Source of the DNA: an uncultured Bacilli bacterium
GTDB lineage: Bacteria; Bacillota_I; Bacilli_A; RF39; UBA660
Assembly (NCBI GenBank): GCA_949746915.1
Contig: CATKEA010000086.1
Span: 1-8,850, forward strand
Length of the DNA: 8,850 bases
Reading direction: 5' to 3'
Shown here: piece by piece, positions 6,270 to 8,850 of the stretch
Layout: every line of letters starts with the position of its first letter
How positions within the stretch are numbered: the first letter of the stretch is position 1
Notes under the pieces: model-generated
Told to the model about the DNA's origin: nothing
Database searches by the model: none
Seen by the model: the letters and a program-made list of their open reading frames with translations, nothing else
Position numbers and translations under genes: made by a program

Positions 6270-6920
6270 ATGTGTAATTTATTAGAAGAGACAACAGGAG
6301 AAATGATAAACTTCAGCAATTTTGAAAGAACTGTTTTAAAGTATGAGTATGCTAAAAGAACTTTAGAAACAGAAATAGCGATTTTAATAGATGAGTTTGT
6401 TCATAAACATGAATACAATCCAGTTGAGCATGTAAAATCAAGAATAAAATCACAAAAAAGTATCGTTAATAAATTAGTAAATAAAGGCTATGTTCCAACA
6501 ATAAATAATATGAAAAATAACATTTATGATATTGTTGGTATAAGAATTGTTTGCTCCTTCTTAACAGATGTTTATGACATTGTATCAATGATTTCAAAGT
6601 CATCTAATATTATTATAAAAGAGCGAAGAGATTATATATCAAATCCTAAAAAAACAGGATATTCAAGCTACCATTTAATTGTTTTAGTTCCAATTTACTT
6701 ATCAACAGGTAAAGAATATATCCCTGCAGAAATTCAAATCAGAACTATAGCAATGGACTTTTGGGCCTCGCTAGATCATAAAATAAGTTATAAATTTGAT
6801 AATAGCATCCCAAAAGAAGTTCAAGAAGAAATGTATAAATCAAGTCTTGCTATAACAGAACTTGATAGAAAAATGCTAGATTTAAATGAATTAGTTAATA
6901 AATTCAGTAATAAAAAATAA
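6270..6920 (+). CDS. Small alarmone synthetase, (p)ppGpp synthetase (RelP/YwaC-like)
   Basis: The product is 216 residues, the size of a single-domain small alarmone synthetase. It transfers pyrophosphate from ATP to GDP or GTP to make (p)ppGpp, the stringent-response signal, in the cytosol. RelA/SpoT synthetase motifs appear in order: the basic substrate-binding segment VKSRIKSQKS (residues 55-64), DIVGIRIVC with the metal-binding Asp D87 and R92, the G-loop region NPKKTGYSSYH (125-135), and EIQIRTIAMDFWASLDHK (154-171) with E154 as the second catalytic acid. There is no HD hydrolase domain and no TGS/ACT regulatory region, so it is a synthetase only. The wording of EHVKSRIKS and TIAMDFWASLDHK is closer to RelP/YwaC than to RelQ/YjbM as I remember them. 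AAAGAGG at 6254-6260 supports the ATG at 6270. It is transcribed alone. Confidence 0.92.
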   Translation: MCNLLEETTGEMINFSNFERTVLKYEYAKRTLETEIAILIDEFVHKHEYNPVEHVKSRIKSQKSIVNKLVNKGYVPTINNMKNNIYDIVGIRIVCSFLTDVYDIVSMISKSSNIIIKERRDYISNPKKTGYSSYHLIVLVPIYLSTGKEYIPAEIQIRTIAMDFWASLDHKISYKFDNSIPKEVQEEMYKSSLAITELDRKMLDLNELVNKFSNKK

Positions 6921-6950
6921 AATTAACTGCTACTAATTAAAAAAATAATG

Positions 6951-6959
6951 TGTTATAAT
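6951..6959 (+). promoter_or_regulatory. Extended -10 promoter for the MATE-kinase gene
   Basis: TGTTATAAT is the same 9-mer seen at 1776 and 6200. The -35 region (TACTAA at 17-base spacing) is poor. A transcript starting near 6966 would run straight into the hairpin at 6978-7013. Confidence 0.6.
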
Positions 6960-6977
6960 TAAACAGGTCGTTTATTT

Positions 6978-7013
6978 TAACGTAAGTCCAGGCCAGATTT
7001 ACGTTATTTTTTT
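6978..7013 (+). terminator. Terminator-like hairpin in the leader of the MATE-kinase gene (possible attenuator)
   Basis: TAACGTAA (6978-6985) pairs perfectly with TTACGTTA (6999-7006). The stem extends inward by G-U, U-A and C-G pairs, and the loop is seven bases (6989-6995). Seven T residues follow at 7007-7013. It lies 57 bases after the alarmone synthetase stop but downstream of a good -10 for the next gene, and 20 bases before that gene's ATG. It may terminate the upstream transcript, act as an attenuator, or both. A short competing stem, CGTT at 6969-6972 with AACG at 6979-6982, would disrupt the left arm. Confidence 0.7.
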
Positions 7014-7033
7014 GTGAGAGGAGAGTAGTATAT

Positions 7034-8850
7034 ATGAAAACGATTAATCTAGGAAACGAAAAAATAAGTAGATTATTATTAACATTCTCAATTCCTTGTA
7101 TTATAAGTATGCTAATAAACTCTATTTACAACATTGTTGATCAAATATTTATTGGGCAAGGAGTAGGAACAATTGGAAATGCTGCTACAAATGTTATTTT
7201 TCCGCTAGTAATAATATGTAATAGTATCGCAGGACTTATTGGTAACGGTTGTAGTGCGGAGGTCAGTTTAAAACTTGGCGAAGGGAAAAAAGATGAAGCC
7301 AAAAAAAGCATCGGATCAGCTGTCGTACTTCTATTTATTTCATCTATTATAATAATGATATTAGGTGAACTATTCTTACCTATATTAGTAAATCTTTTTG
7401 GATGCAGTTCTAATGTTTTTAAATCAGCAATTGACTATGGTAGAATAATATTAATAGGTGCACCATTCATGATTATATATTCTGGTATTTCATCTATAAT
7501 TAGAGCTGATGGATCTCCAAAATATTCAATGTTCTGTCTTTTAGCTGGTGCTATTATTAACTTAATATTAGATCCAATTTTCATTTTAGTATTTAACATG
7601 GGAGTAAAAGGTGGTGCTCTAGCAACCATAATTGGACAATTAGTATCTTTCATAATTGCCATATTGTATTTAAAAAGAATAAAATCTGTCAAGATGACAT
7701 TAAAAGATTATAAATTAGATAAAAGCGTTATAAAAACTTTAAGTTTAGGCTTATCTAGTTTTATAACCCAAATGACTATCTTAGTCTTATTTGTTGTAAT
7801 GAATAATTTAATGACACAGTATGGTGCATCGTCTAAGTTTGGAAGTGACATTCCTTTATCTGTCTATGGTGTTATATCAAAGATTAATAGTATTTATGTT
7901 TCTTGTATTCTTGGTATATCAATTGGTTCTCAGCCAATAATTGGTTATAACTATGGTGCAGGAAATTATAAGAGAGTGAAAGAAACTTTGCGTAAAGTAC
8001 TATCAATATCTTTAATAATTGGTATTATTTTTAATTTGATAATTGTATTCTTTTCTAAAGAGGTTGTATCAATCTTTATTACGTCTTCTGATAGTAACTA
8101 CAAACTATTTATGGAATTCGCAGTAGATTTTTGTCATATATTTTTAGTGATTTGCTTTTTAAACGCTTTTGAAATGTGCACTAGTATAGTTGTCCAATCT
8201 TTAGGAAATGTAAAAAAAGCTACTTTAGTATCATTTACTAGGCAAATAATTTTATTTACGCCACTTGCACTTATTTTTAGTAATATTTATGGCTTGTATG
8301 GAGCACTATATGCTGGACCACTTGCAGACGGAATATGCTTCTTTGTAGTTTTATTTATCTTCACTTCAGAGTATATAAAATTAGGAAAGTTAGAAAATAA
8401 AACAGATGAATCAGAACTAAATTTGGATACTGTTAAGAGTAATATTAAGCCAGCCTGTGACGTCATAATAACTATTTCACGTGAATATGGTTCAGGAGGA
8501 AGATATGTTGGTAAATTATTAGCAGAAAGCCTTAATTTAAAATTATATGATAAAGAACTAATAAATCTTGCAACTAAGGAATCGGGTTTATCAAAGGACT
8601 ATATAAGTAAGACAGAACAGAAGCTTACTAATAGTATGCAACATAATCCTTATTACAATAATGATGACAAAATATTTATTGCTGAGGCAAAAGTTATTAA
8701 AAAAATTGCTAAAGAGCCATGTGTTATTATTGGAAGATGTGCTGATTATATTTTAAAAGATTATAAAAATAAAATAAGTATATTTCTATATACGTCTGAT
8801 GATAATAAGGTAAAACGTGCTATTAAATACTATAATTTAGAATCATCAAC
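7034..8850 (+). CDS. MATE-family efflux transporter fused to a cytidylate-kinase-like domain (3' end outside window)
   Basis: The frame is open from the ATG at 7034 to the window edge (605 codons). AGAGGAGAG at 7017-7025 is the ribosome binding site. Residues 1 to about 452 are a complete MATE exporter with hydrophobic helices throughout. The MepA/NorM-style opening reads SIPCIISMLINSIYNIVDQ and is followed by FIGQGVG, a later RADGSPKYSM and GAIINLILDP, and IGSQPIIGYNYGAG in the second half. MATE proteins export cationic drugs or metabolites using Na+ or H+ gradients. Residues about 453-474 are a charged linker. Residues 477-605 match the Cytidylate_kin2 (cytidylate kinase-like) family: VIITISREYGSGGRYVGK (477-494) contains the P-loop equivalent GSGGRxxGK, LYDKELI follows, and IIGRCADYIL is near 565-575. 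No stop codon or credible internal start separates the two domains. What the kinase-like domain phosphorylates is unknown. Confidence 0.88.
   Translation, partial: MKTINLGNEKISRLLLTFSIPCIISMLINSIYNIVDQIFIGQGVGTIGNAATNVIFPLVIICNSIAGLIGNGCSAEVSLKLGEGKKDEAKKSIGSAVVLLFISSIIIMILGELFLPILVNLFGCSSNVFKSAIDYGRIILIGAPFMIIYSGISSIIRADGSPKYSMFCLLAGAIINLILDPIFILVFNMGVKGGALATIIGQLVSFIIAILYLKRIKSVKMTLKDYKLDKSVIKTLSLGLSSFITQMTILVLFVVMNNLMTQYGASSKFGSDIPLSVYGVISKINSIYVSCILGISIGSQPIIGYNYGAGNYKRVKETLRKVLSISLIIGIIFNLIIVFFSKEVVSIFITSSDSNYKLFMEFAVDFCHIFLVICFLNAFEMCTSIVVQSLGNVKKATLVSFTRQIILFTPLALIFSNIYGLYGALYAGPLADGICFFVVLFIFTSEYIKLGKLENKTDESELNLDTVKSNIKPACDVIITISREYGSGGRYVGKLLAESLNLKLYDKELINLATKESGLSKDYISKTEQKLTNSMQHNPYYNNDDKIFIAEAKVIKKIAKEPCVIIGRCADYILKDYKNKISIFLYTSDDNKVKRAIKYYNLESS

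Noticed and set aside
1..8850. A reverse transcriptase, Avd-like accessory gene, template repeat, transposase, tRNA or rRNA within the window
   Set aside because: I looked on both strands and found none; outside the patch at 3770-3900 there is no other GC-rich or Asn-codon segment that resembles a template copy.

Overview
The window is 8.85 kb of very AT-rich DNA. Every complete gene is on the + strand and ends in TAA. A/T-ending codons dominate, TGG is the Trp codon, and no TGA is needed inside a gene, so there is no sign of code 4. Short extended -10 promoters, purine-rich Shine-Dalgarno sites, single-membrane export machinery and the protein families point to a low-GC Firmicute (Bacilli/Erysipelotrichia-like, possibly an uncultured gut lineage). 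The lineage is inferred from style and is not proven.

Layout. (1) Bases 1-1728 hold the last residues of an MMPL/RND-type membrane transporter. They run, with no stop codon, into an exported coiled-coil protein of the YhgE/Pip-like kind. A terminator follows. (2) Bases 1805-3958 encode a 717-residue membrane-anchored surface protein with a TasA/camelysin-like N-terminus, two tandem Cys-containing repeats and a C-terminal domain ending in a GVRP motif. Inside that domain lies a GC-rich, A-poor patch of about 110-130 bp with codons unlike the rest of the gene. It looks like the variable region of a diversity-generating retroelement (DGR) target. No reverse transcriptase or template repeat is visible here. 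(3) After a strong A/T hairpin, bases 4105-6071 form a two-gene operon: a zinc-dependent medium-chain alcohol/polyol dehydrogenase and a membrane-anchored protein of unknown function. (4) Bases 6270-6920 encode a small alarmone synthetase (RelP/YwaC-like), with its own promoter. (5) From 7034 to the window edge runs a MATE-family exporter fused in frame to a cytidylate-kinase-like P-loop domain. Its leader carries a terminator-like hairpin between promoter and start codon.

The genes do not form one pathway. Regions 1, 2 and the second gene of region 3 are cell-envelope or surface functions, the alarmone synthetase is a stress-signalling enzyme, and the last gene is a transporter with an unusual cytosolic appendage. 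The most notable points are the putative DGR variable region, the MATE-kinase fusion and the stop-less MMPL/coiled-coil junction.
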